DNA of 64,000 bases from Thalassia testudinum. Its lineage: Eukaryota > Streptophyta > Magnoliopsida > Alismatales > Hydrocharitaceae. Both the position numbers and the translations under genes were made by a program. Location of the stretch: NCBI GenBank assembly GCA_037157565.1, contig JAZHRO010000046.1, positions 12,684,501 through 12,748,500 on the forward strand. The letters are read 5' to 3'. Below the pieces are notes generated by a model. That model worked only from the letters and a program-made list of their open reading frames with translations. It made no database searches and was not told where the DNA came from. Below, piece after piece: positions 1 to 9,584 of the stretch. Each line of letters starts with the position of its first letter. Positions within the stretch are counted from its first letter, which is position 1.

Positions 1-605
1 TCCCAATCCTGGGATGCTCCTCTAGAGTAGAATCAAATATTTTCCTGCCTCTCATCCCCATTCGTGGAGCATCTCATGACCGTCCTCTCACCTCCTTTGG
101 AAAGAAGATCCTCGCCACGACGACGTTCTACCTCGTCCTACTTCCTCCACTATTGTTCTCCCTCGTCTCACTCCTCACCACCTTTTTCGAGACACAGTCA
201 GAGTGAGTTTTCCTCCAAGCGACCGTCGAAGGAGATTCTTCTCACCTATCACTATCTGTTTGCTTTTGTAGTGTAGTTTTCTCACTTTCATAGTTGTAGT
301 AAACGCTTGATGAGAAATATATGATTGTCTTTCTCTCTCTCTATCTTATCTTTGCAAGTAGATTAGATAGAAATTATTTCTACCTGATCTCTTGCTTGAT
401 AAAAACACGAAAAAAATTATAAAAAATAAAAATGACAAAAAGAAATAAAAGCGAAACATAGATTTCATAAAACCAAACATTCGCCTCCCCGTGTTTGACC
501 CGAGACTTACATCAAGTTTCGGTTATAAATATTATCTAATTGACAAATTTTCTTGTGAATCGAACTACGACGACGTGTTTTGAAACTCAAACTTTTTTCG
601 CAACA
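1..605 (+). repeat. LTR P, 3' portion (R-U5 type)
   Basis: The stretch at about 485-520 (CCTCCCCGTGTTTGACCC) is the U5-type motif found near the 3' end of the other plus-strand LTRs here, for example near 62,325 and 37,470. The upstream part is pyrimidine-rich and then A-rich, as in those LTRs. The end is set at a CA near 605, where the sequence changes. No tRNA-Asp primer site follows, so this is either a solo LTR or a decayed copy. Its start lies outside the window. Small reading frames here are not supported as genes. Confidence 0.45.
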
Positions 606-1602
606 AATTTCCACTGCATCACCATCCGATTCAAGATAATTGATAGGGTTTGTTCCGAGAATGAGAGAAATCTCAAACTCGATCTCTCACTCAAGTGGAA
701 GTCTCGGCAAGTCATCCAAGAACACATCGGCATATTCGCTTACAACATGTAAGTGATGGCAAAAATCATGTGATTCGTAAAGCAGGTTTTTAATCGTTGT
801 AACGTATGAGATCTGATCGCTTTTAAAATTTGTAAGAACCTAGTACTCAGGGTGTATTCGGGTTGTCCCATGGGAGGCAGAAATGCGATTTGGAAAACTC
901 TTGCTTGCAACAAGGAAATTTCTCCTTTTTTTAGGTTGTTTATATATGAAATGACTAGGCAACAACACACCAAAGATGATTGCGAAGAGAAAGTAGGAAA
1001 GTGAGAGAAAAACAACAAAAGTACCCTACTCTTCCAGCTCACTCCAAGCATGGGTGACTTGGAGTAATGGAAGGGTAGAGACACGAAATCAAAACATGAA
1101 GCCAAAAATTATAGAGGAATGCTTTTTATAAAACTAAAAAAGTTGTTTTACAAAATCCAGGGATCTCACAAATGGGAGGAGTTCCACACTTATAATCTCT
1201 GGGAAATGAGACTGACTACAACAAATGAAAATTGCTAAAGGACAAGAAGGCTTAGTGAATGAAGGTGCAGCTGCTGCGGAACTCTCGCTCCAACTTTGGT
1301 TGCCCCAGAGTTAAAGAAAGCTCCTCCTCCTGGCACCCTAGATGGCGTGCCTGTGCTCCTCCTTAGGGTGGGCGTGCACCACCGTTGTTCCTCCTCTTAC
1401 TTGGCTATCCCCTTGATGATGTGACCTCCTTGTCTTGGCGCAAGAAAGAAGAGAAGAAGAGGAAGGCACCAAGGAGGAGAGTAGGCCTCCTTAATCTTCC
1501 TTTCTTCTTCTTCTCTCTTGGCCGAGTATGTAAGTAGGAATATGGGTGGTATGCTAGGACAATAATGTAGCTAAGGGTAGTTTATTTGGTGAAGTATGGA
1601 GG

Positions 1603-1613
1603 GCATATATAGG
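1603..1613 (-). promoter_or_regulatory. TATA-like box in LTR B
   Basis: On the minus strand the sequence reads CCTATATATGC. It lies about 1.4 kb into the LTR from the U3 edge. The call rests on motif and position only. Confidence 0.4.
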
Positions 1614-1673
1614 TGTAGAGAAGGGAAGGGTTGGCATGGAATAAAGGGATGGCTAGGATGTATTTTTGGAGTT

Positions 1674-1739
1674 GGTTAAGTGATCCAAGGGGGGAGATCA
1701 TTTGGTGCCAAATGATCTCCCCCCTTGGATCACTTAACC
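1674..1739. repeat. Perfect 32-bp inverted repeat with 2-nt loop
   Basis: Arms 1674-1705 and 1708-1739 are exact reverse complements, separated by TG at 1706-1707. The 66-nt palindrome lies in the U3 part of LTR B, between a TATA-like box and a region rich in GGTGCC. Perfect arms are unexpected in an LTR that is otherwise degenerate. Transcribed from either strand it would form a long hairpin. Confidence 0.95.
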
Positions 1740-2165
1740 CCAAATGAAGGCATATGAAGGGGGGTGGTTATGGTGGAATGGTGGCCGTCCATGGTTGTTA
1801 TACACCACCATGTTGGCACCTACATGGGAGGGGTATGGTTAAGGTGGCATGTGATTTTTAGAGGGTTAGGATTAGGTCTTTAGGTGGTAGTTGTGGGATG
1901 GAGGGTGGAGGCCTTTTGGTGTCAAGTGAGGGGTTGTGGAAAGGGTAGGTTAGGGTTGGGTTAGGATAAGTTGGTGCCAACTATAGGTTCTAGAAGATGG
2001 TGCCAAAAGGGATGGTTGGGATTGTATTTGGTGGTGAATGGAGGGTGGAGATGGAAGGCAATGTTGGCACCAAATTGAAGGGTTGTAGGAAGGCGTTTTT
2101 GGTGCCAACTAGGTGGTGGTTGTAGGTGGTTATGTGATGAAAGGGTGCATTATTTTTGGCACCAC
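1701..2165. repeat. Cluster of GGTGCC / GGCACC palindromic motifs
   Basis: The 6-mer GGTGCC or its reverse complement GGCACC, often within TTGGTGCCAA, recurs near 1704, 1815, 1972, 1999, 2066, 2100 and 2158. The copies are unevenly spaced and lie in the U3 part of LTR B. This is not a simple tandem array; it looks like a degenerate interspersed motif. Confidence 0.7.
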
Positions 2166-2269
2166 CTTTCAACGGTTGTCAAGGGTGGTGGTTGTTGGTG
2201 ATTTTATCACCAAAGGAGGAAGGTGGAGCTTAGCTGATGGTGGATGGCCATAGTAGAGAAAAAGTAAGT

Positions 2270-2785
2270 AGGGTAGCTAGCTAAGTAGAAGAACTAGCTT
2301 ACCTAGATAAGCTAGCTTAGTAAATGGTAGGAGCTGGGACTAACTTGAGTGGAGGGAGCTTGAGTTGCTTTGAGGCTTACAGGAGTTGACAGCTATTGAA
2401 GAGGTCTTCTTAGGAGCTCACCTACTCTTCTTAGTTAGCTAGTTCTTTCCTAGCTACTAAGTTGTGCAGGTTAAGCTGAGTTGAGCTGGTTTCAACTATT
2501 TTGGAGCTGGGTTGAGCTGCCCTAAGCTGATTGTGGACTCTTCAGCTGACTTAGCTTAGCTAGTTGAGGATTAGAAGCTAAACTAAGTTGATTGGAGCTC
2601 CCATGAGCTGAGTAGAGCTGGGAGGAGCTAGAATGAGCTTAGGTTAGCTGAGTTGAGTTATCATGAGCTACCATTCAGCTGAAATGAGCTGAATGGAGCT
2701 AAGATGAGCTAAATGCAACCAAGTTGAGCTAGAATCCAGTTGTGATGAGCTGGATTTAGCTAGGATCCAACTGAATTGTGCTTCC
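2270..2785. repeat. Degenerate GAGCT-rich repeat tract
   Basis: About 500 bp are dominated by AGCT/GAGCT words, such as TTGAGCTG, GAATGGAGCT and GATGAGCT, spaced mostly about 10-20 bp apart. Typical wording is GAGCTGAGTTGAGCTG with many substitutions. The tract lies in the U3 end of LTR B. It looks like an old, diverged minisatellite. Confidence 0.75.
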
Positions 2786-3004
2786 TTTTCATCTTCTGCC
2801 TTCTAAAGTGCTAAGGTTTGTGGGATCTGGCTCGCTACTTATCCCTGACACTCAAATAAATACATTAAAAAGATAAAAATATGCAATGCATGCCTAACCT
2901 AGGAGGTTGCCTAAATGCAGCCTAAAAACCCGATTGTAGAGGTAAAGCCCTAAGAGCTAGGTCTATTTTAGGGCATAAGAATGATGTTAAACTGGCATTT
3001 ATCA

Positions 3005-3041
3005 CACTCCCATGCTTTTCGTTTGCTAGTATCTTAGCAAA
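3005..3041 (-). other. Polypurine tract and adjoining hairpin of element B
   Basis: The minus strand reads AAGCATGGGAGTG up to the LTR edge, a degraded form of the AGGCATGGGGGTA tract in the other elements. Immediately upstream in the RNA sense, 3022-3041 forms a stem-loop (TTTGCTA/TAGCAAA). The tract would prime plus-strand DNA synthesis during reverse transcription. Confidence 0.7.
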
Positions 3042-4694
3042 ATTGATTTTTACAAAATGGATTTTTAGGAAAGACTTTTTTTACTTTTGAGGAGAACATT
3101 ACCATGGGTGTTCGGTTGATTTGAAAATAGGAAAGGTACAAGATTTGTTGGAGATAAAACATCAGGATTCATTTTTGGATCCAAAGGTTAGATGAATCAA
3201 GATCAATGTATCTCTAAAAAATTCACAAGTTAACTCTTTTAATTTAAGTGACTTGGTATTATTTTTTTGCAGTTAGGATTTCCTTAGCTCTTGAATTCGA
3301 TTCGCAGCTTGCATAACCATTAAAAATCTTATGTCATTGTGTTGTGAAATGCCAACATTATTGGGATATTGGAACTTTTTTTTTTATTCCCCAATGCTTA
3401 TTCTTAGATCAATCCTACTGCAGATCTGTCAAGATCATCATTCCTACTACCAATCCCCAAGGGGCTTCTGATGTCGGTACTTCAAGATTGTACCATCCAT
3501 GACACACCCCAAGAGCTCATATCCCCAAAACACAATGCGGTGTAAAGGGGCACTCCAAGCAAACTTAGGCACTTGCTTCGATGCTATGGGTAGAGTATCG
3601 TCCAAGACATCGGAGCCACAAAATTGCTCCTTAATGCTCCGTCTAAAGATATGAAATATAGATATGGAGTAGTATCGAGGTGGCAACATGTTGACATCGC
3701 ATCATCAAAGGAGGTACTTTCCTCCTTCTCGGTGGTGGGAACTCATACCAATCATCTGCCTCAGATTTTCACTAAGACTAGACAAGGGGCTTTTCTAAAT
3801 TTTTGAAATATTTTTGGGCTTAGGTAGTGTTGGCTTTGTGTGTGAAATTTTTGACACAAGAATTCCAAAAGGGAAAGAAGTTTTTCGGTCGGAAACTAAG
3901 CCAAGTAATTTCCAAGTTGCTAAATGATATCAAGTCACCTAAATCATTAAGAGTTCAAGAGGAATTTTTCAAAAGATACTTGATCTAGTCTAAAGTAGAC
4001 CCAGAAATTCTAATAATTAGATCAACATCCTAGTCCCTAGTTTGTTGAAGGTTAAATCCCAGTGTACCTTGAAGTGAACCTTCAACCTTAGTCTTGATTT
4101 TTCAAAATTTCCTCAAAAGGTTTTTATGATTTTTCTAATTTTTATGATGAATGAAAAAAGGAAACTTTTTGAATGTTTTTAGGTTTTGAAAATCCTGAAA
4201 TGATCGTCAAAATTTAAAAATACCCTCCCATCTTATGATATGCAATGTCCTCATGCATTAGGAAGGAAAAAAAGATCACCTTAGTGAAAGGCAATTGAGT
4301 TCAGGATGATAAAAACATTTGAAAAAAAGAGAAGGAACGTAGGAAAAAAGATGGGTTACCTCCCATCCAGTGCTGTCATTAACACCATTTAGCCGGGCAT
4401 GAAGCGCATCAAGGGTCATTGGGTAAGTCATGTAAATCAAGAGAGTCTGAAGGGAGATTCGGGGAGTTATCCAAATAGGGCTTTAATCGTTGGTCGTTGA
4501 CTTGAAAGCAAGTATTTGTTTTTGGATCCAAAAGATCAATTGTGCTATGGGGATGTTTTTAGGACAATATATGGGCCAATCCACTTGGATTTAAGTTTTC
4601 CTGGAAAAATACATAATCACGCATCGAAAAGCCAAACACGTTGATTGATTTCAAAATGTTTCTGAACAATATATTTATCATGAAATTGTTTGGT
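3042..4694 (-). other. 3' noncoding region of element B
   Basis: This region lies between the end of pol and the polypurine tract. I see no supported gene. Two blocks are shared with other elements: a CAATGTCCTCATG motif at 4243-4257 and a block ending GGGTTACCTCCCA at 4350-4374. Both recur at equivalent places in elements D and E; the first also recurs in A. Short reading frames at 3447-3806 are not convincing. Confidence 0.6.
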
Positions 4695-5287
4695 TCAATC
4701 CTTGTAAATTCTTGCATTTTCGTAAGCAAAATTGCGTAGTTCTTCCAGTTCAGTTAATTGTAATTTTTCATGTGTACTGACTTCAAATAAATCCATAATA
4801 AGTTGTTTAATTTCCCAAAAAGCCCTATGTTTGAGTTCTACAAGGAGATGGCATGCCTTTCCAAAAATGAGACGGAATGGGGACATGCCCAGAGGAGTTT
4901 TAAACACCATACGATAGGCCCATAAAGCATTATCCAGTTTACCAGACCAATCCTTACAATCAGGCCTAACCATTTTTTCTAAAATATTTTTGATCTCTTG
5001 ATTAGAAACTTCATCTTTGCCATTTGTCTGGGGATGGTAAAGAGTGGAAATTTTGTGATTAACCCCATATTTAGATAAGAGATGACATAATTGAGAGTGA
5101 GTGAAATGGGATCCTCTATCACTCTTGATGGTCTTAGGAACTCCGAATCTCAAGAAAATGTTTTTCTTGACAAAGTCCATGACTACCCTATGATCATTGG
5201 TGAGAATGGGTACTGCTTCGATCCATTTAGATACGTAGTTGACTACGGCTAGTTTATATAAGTACCCACAAGAGTTGGTGAATGGTC
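4695..5287 (-). pseudogene. Integrase of element B, C-terminal part (broken by element A)
   Basis: The open part (4695-5180) shows the second catalytic Asp region (SDRGSHF), the HPQTNG motif with a following Glu (EVSNQEIKN), and the [18 protein letters not shown] stretch typical of Ty3/gypsy integrases. Its N-terminal half is at 16,834-17,380, beyond the inserted element A. The break falls just after the first catalytic Asp motif (DFMG). DNA insertion is the family function; this copy is dead. Confidence 0.85.
5283..5287. repeat. Target-site duplication TGGTC, left of element A
   Basis: TGGTC here is repeated at 16829-16833, exactly flanking the two LTR edges of element A. Removing A plus one copy rejoins the integrase of B in register. 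Confidence 0.93.
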
Positions 5288-5911
5288 TGTTGAACGTGTT
5301 TTGCGAATCGCTACGTTTACGTGTTTGGTTTTGAAAACCTGTCGTTGTAGTTCGAAAGCAAAGAATTCGTGTTCAACAAATAAAATTTATACCGAAAAGA
5401 ATTCCAGGTCGAACAAAGGGAGGCTACGTTGATCTATATTCGCAATTATATTTTTTTTAGGATTTTCGATAGGCAAGGTGATATAATTACAATGGAGCTA
5501 TCAGACTAAAATAAAGAGAGAGAGAGAGAGAAAGAGAACATACATTCAATATTTCAACTGTTTATAAAAGTTACACTAGAATGCGGAAAATCAATTACAC
5601 TATAAAGCAGGAAAATTTTACATTAGAAAAGCTGTAAATAAGAATGAGAGAGAGAAGTTATCCTCCTCGACAATTGCTTGGAGGACGAGCCAGACGGGAC
5701 GACGCCTGGACGAAGGAGAACGAAGGAGGACGAAGCAGAAGAACGGGAACGGAGTAGCACGCCGTCGCCGTCGCGGGATCCACTTCCGAAGGAGAACGAA
5801 AATTGGATTTTATCTCGCAAGAAGCATCCTAGGTGTGGGACAAGCTTCTTTTGAGCTTTGGAGGGGTAGAGAGGAGAAAGAAGGGATGAAAATTTCGTAT
5901 GGAGGGGGTCT

Positions 5912-5922
5912 CCTTTTATAGT
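5912..5922 (-). promoter_or_regulatory. TATA box of LTR A (3' copy)
   Basis: The minus strand reads ACTATAAAAGG, a canonical plant TATA box, about 1.0 kb from the U3 edge. The same box is at 15816-15826 in the 5' LTR, where it would drive the genomic transcript. Confidence 0.75.
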
Positions 5923-6272
5923 TGCAATGAGTGGGGGCAAAATAGACATTACAACTTCAAAATAATAAAAGAGGGGTCTTTAGCGACGGATAAATCCATC
6001 ACTAAAGCCCTCAACGTGGGCGTCGTGGCCGACTCGCGCACGCTTCCTTGCCTGCTCGCGCGCTCAATGGCTTGTGCACATTCGCCGCTTTTCAGCCGTC
6101 TGATTGCGAGATCGGACGGCTTAAGATGCGTCCGCGCCCGCTGCGTTGCGTGCCGGCCCGCTCGTCCGATTGCGAGTCCAATCGCGCGTTGACGCTATCG
6201 GGCGCGCGCGGCCGTCCGATCTCCATCTGATGCTCCACCCGCGCCCAATCGCCGTGCCTTCCAGCCCCTCTC

Positions 6273-6333
6273 CACGGCTCGAACCCGCGCCTCGCGCTCG
6301 CAATAGTGCGCTCGACCACTACACTATGGGGCG
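6273..6333 (-). ncRNA. tRNA-like / SINE-head-like sequence in LTR A (3' copy)
   Basis: Minus strand: an A-box-like TAGTGTAGTGG (6316-6326) is followed 30 nt later by a B-box-like GGTTCGAGCC. The T arm (6273-6289) pairs with one G-U, and the D arm pairs with wobbles. The anticodon arm is about 5 nt short and does not pair well, and the acceptor stem does not pair. It is therefore a tRNA-derived relic, not a working tRNA gene. The copy at 16172-16232 pairs better. Confidence 0.6.
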
Positions 6334-6927
6334 CGGATGGTCGAGCGAACGCTTTTAAATGCGAGCGCCCACAGCCGTTGGATTAAGATCCAACGGTGGA
6401 GAGCGATCGGGCGCGGGGCCTTCACAAGATGGAGCGGCCGTTTGGGCGGCAGAGATGGCGCCACGTGGTGCTATCTTGGCCGTCCATCTTCTAGAAGTTG
6501 TAGATGGTGCCACGGATGTTGGATTGACTCGATTTTTGTGTCGTTGGGCTGCGATCGTCGATCCGAATTCATCCGTGCGGTCGGATTTGTCATCTGAAGT
6601 GTGAATTTTCACCATCCTGCCCTTGATCTTCTAGGGTTCCCCGGCACTATCTGATGCTACGGATGCCTGATTAGGGCGATCTTGGAGTCGTTGAACTCCA
6701 ATCGTCGCCCTGATCACATCCATACGGTTGAATCTTTGATTCAAGGTCCCGACAAAATGTTTGCCCTATCCAAGCACATAAAAGGAGACAGTTAACCTCC
6801 ATTTTATTCAAACTACTCTAAATGCAAGATGATGCATGTTATGCAATATTTATATCATGAAATGCAATCCTATGCTTAAGAACATGTATAAATAGACATT
6901 TTAAGTAGTGTAAATGTGTTTACATCA

Positions 6928-6964
6928 TACCCCCATGCCTATCTTTTGTTAGTCCCTAGCAAAA
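6928..6964 (-). other. Polypurine tract and adjoining hairpin of element A
   Basis: The minus strand reads AGGCATGGGGGTA directly before the 3' LTR. The hairpin at 6944-6964 (arms TTTGCTAG and CTAACAAA, one mismatch) sits immediately upstream in the RNA sense. The same pair of features occurs in B, D, E and H. Confidence 0.85.
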
Positions 6965-8300
6965 ACTATATGCTATTTATAAAAGAATTAGTTTGGATTA
7001 TTTGGACTTGAGTTATTTTTCAATCATTAAGAAATTGTGTACTTAGGAACTGAACTTTCAAAGACACAACAGTGCCCGGATATCAGCCAAAATGCAGACT
7101 GCCTCAAGCCCTCGCCTTATTAAAAGAAAAATTTCTTTTTCTCTTTTTCTCTTTTCTAATTTTTTTTTATTTTCAAATTTTCGGGTTTAAGAGTGGCTTT
7201 CTACGGCTATTCAACTCACCCAAAATTTGATGAGAACCCTAAGCTTTAAGCATTTATTGTGATTGTGATAGACTCATTGACCGGCAGTTAGAACGGACTT
7301 CGGATTTCTACGCCTCTAGGTGACCTCAAAAAGACTTCTGCCTAAAGGTGTATCTTTATAACCAGTAGCTTTCTCCCTACTTTTATTTTTTTACGAGGTC
7401 AACACAAGGGTGAATCCAGTGTATATCTCCCCGATTTATTCTACTTCTCCGCTTCTTCCTAAGTGTTTTGGAAATTTTTAGTGCATTTTCTGAGCTGGGT
7501 TCTGGACAACCGGTCGATGAGCTGTTACCACCGACAACTTGCCAGCCATACTCATGCGGCGAAGTGTGGCTTATTTCTTTTTGTTCTTTTCTCCTTTTTT
7601 TCTTTTTTTTTTAAGTAGGTGGCTTCCCTAGTCTAATATATACCTAAAGGCAGCAAACTAAGAAAGATCCAGTGACTAGGCTCTGGACAACCTACCTATG
7701 GGCTGTTACCCACGATAACTTGCCAGCCATATCACCCTAGAAGGTTTATTAGCTACCCAATTTCCATTAGAATCGCCGAACAACGAGTCATTGCAAAGAA
7801 AGTGTGAAGATGCTTAAAACTCAAAATTCCCTCAAATCAGAGGGCGAGTTGATAAGTCGTGTACTTATCACCCAAACTTATTTATTTCAATTATAATAGA
7901 ATTAAGATGGCGAGGACTCAAGAACAAATCCACATTTTAGTGGATACACAAGCTAATTAAGTCCAAAGACCTGAGGGGTCTTTGTGTTCAGATCCTAATG
8001 TAAAATTTCTTAGAATTGAAAAGTCCTAATGTCCAACTAATCCTTCCTAATTAATTTCTTTTTTTTTTTAAATAAGAAGAGAGACAATTTACATGGATTT
8101 CACAAGGCTAACCAAATAATTCAAGAATGAATCCACCCCCCCATGCCTAGCTGATGCAATGTCCTCATTGAAAAAGAGACATGAAAGAAAGGGTAGAATA
8201 TGAAAGATGTCACCTGGATATGAAGCTCGTATTAGCCTTGTGTCATATGTACAACTGCTGAGTTTAATGTCGTCAGCTAGGCGAAGTTCAGCCAAAGAAG
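6965..8300 (-). other. 3' noncoding region of element A
   Basis: No gene is supported in these 1.3 kb. It contains a phrase repeated near 7500-7560 and 7680-7735 (a GGACAAC word, then CTGTTACC and AACTTGCCAGCCATA), and a second polypurine-like tract (8133-8150) next to a GCAATGTCCTCATTG motif (8156-8170). Confidence 0.6.
8133..8170 (-). other. Second polypurine-like tract with palindromic motif (element A)
   Basis: The minus strand has CTAGGCATGGGGGGGTGG, almost the same word as the real polypurine tract 1.2 kb away, next to CAATGAGGACATTGC. Equivalent pairs occur in D (41905-41940) and E (51938-51973). Confidence 0.7.
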
Positions 8301-9563
8301 TCACAGAATGGCTAGAGCAACTGAGTCTGAGACGGGTTCTGGAAGATTACAGTCAACAACAGGCTTCAAATGTTGACTGTTGACTTTAAAGGTGTTACCC
8401 GTCTTTGGGTCAGAAATCTGAACGACGCCATTAGTAAAAATCTGATCAATTATAAATGGGCCATTCCATTTAGATCTAAGTTTACCAGGAAAGAGCTTAA
8501 GTTTAGAATCAAATAACCAGACCTTCTGGTTTGGCTCAAAGCTCTTGCGGGAAATCAATTGATCATGTAGAGCTTTGGTCCGAGCCTTGTAGATCTTGGC
8601 ATTCTCATAAGCATCATTTCTAAGCTCCTCCAACTCAGATAGTTGGAGTTTCCTGGTCTTTCCAGTTAGATTCAGATCTAAATTGCATTGTTTGATTGCC
8701 TAGAATGCCCTGTGTTCAATCTCTACGGGTAGATGGCATGCCTTTCCAAACACCAAACATAATGGAGACATGCCGATGGGCGTTTTATACGCCGTTCAGT
8801 AGGCCCAAAGAGCGTCCTCAAGCTTTTGAGTCCAATCCTTGTGGTCAGGCCTAACGGTTTTTTGCAGAATGTTCTTGATCTCTCGATTGGAGATCTCGGC
8901 TTGTCCATTCGTTTGGGGATGGTAAGGTGTGGAAATTCGATGATTAACCCTGTATTTGGCCAATAAATTTTGGAATTGGGCCTTAGTAAAATGAGTGCCA
9001 CCATCACTGATGATAGCCCTCGGAATCCCGAACCTACTGAAGATATTTTTCTTGACAAAATTGATGACCACCTTGTGGTCATTGGTTCGGGTGGGAATTG
9101 CCTCAATCCATTTGGACACATAATCAACAGCAACAAGAATGTACTGATGTCCCAATGAAGGGATAAAGGGTCCCATGAAATCGATGCCCCAAACATCAAA
9201 AATTTCTACAGGAAGAATAGGGTTTAGGGGAATCATGTCTCTCTTAGTTATGTTCCCGAGTGACTGACATCGAGAACATGACCTTGAGAAGTCCTGGGCA
9301 TCCTTGAGTAAAGACGGCCAATAGAAGCCAGATTGCAAGATTTTTGCAGCCGTCTTTCTCCCAGAGAAATGTCCACCACACCCAGATGTATGGCAGAACT
9401 CGAGTATACTGTTGAATTCATTCTCCGGTATGCATCGGCGAATAATCTGATCAGAGCCGATGCGATACAGTTCAGGGTCCTCCCAAAAGTAGTATTTGGC
9501 CTCAGATTTAAGTCTATCCCGTTGTTGCTTGGTCCAATCCTGGGGGATTTGACCAACGACCAA
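8301..9563 (-). pseudogene. Integrase of element A
   Basis: Shows the H2C2 zinc finger (CHTSGCGGH ... CSRCQ), the catalytic core with first Asp in WGIDFMGPF, second in ISDGGTHF, and Glu in [13 protein letters not shown], then a C-terminal GPY/F-type module around SKWNGPFIIDQ (8301-8633). No chromodomain is visible. In-frame stops at 8796-8798 (TGA) and 8700-8702 (TAG) disable it. It is in the same frame as the RNaseH end (9585-9809), separated by a TGA at 9585-9587. All D,D,E residues are kept. Confidence 0.93.
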
Positions 9564-9584
9564 ATAGTTAACAATGTCAGCAAA

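Larger units (their letters stand above)
748..3004 (-). repeat. 3' LTR of element B
   Basis: The right edge is defined by TGATAAATGCC (minus strand) ending at 3004, directly next to a polypurine tract. The left edge is the TG at 748, about 125 bp from the U5-type motif near 850-890, the same spacing as in element A. A minus-strand TATA-like sequence lies at 1603-1613. Length is about 2.26 kb. The U3 side contains three odd low-complexity features listed separately. No second copy is in the window, so the left edge cannot be confirmed by LTR comparison. Confidence 0.6.
5288..6927 (-). repeat. 3' LTR of element A
   Basis: 1,640 bp, TG...CA on the minus strand, nearly collinear with 15215-16828. 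It differs by many C/T and G/A changes and by a short extra segment near 6095-6125. It contains a GA-repeat run (5515-5530), a TATA box (5912-5922), a short inverted repeat (5978-6007), a tRNA-like sequence (6273-6333) and two stem-loops. Short reading frames in the GC-rich part (6000-6600) are in several overlapping frames and are not genes. Confidence 0.95.

Noticed and set aside
6273..6333. A working tRNA gene in LTR A
   Set aside because: No acceptor stem pairs and the anticodon arm is short and unpaired. Kept only as a tRNA-like relic.
5899..6615. Overlapping frames in LTR A (also 15803-16575)
   Set aside because: Frames run on both strands through a GC-rich U3 region with palindromes. 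Frame lengths and stops differ between the two LTR copies.
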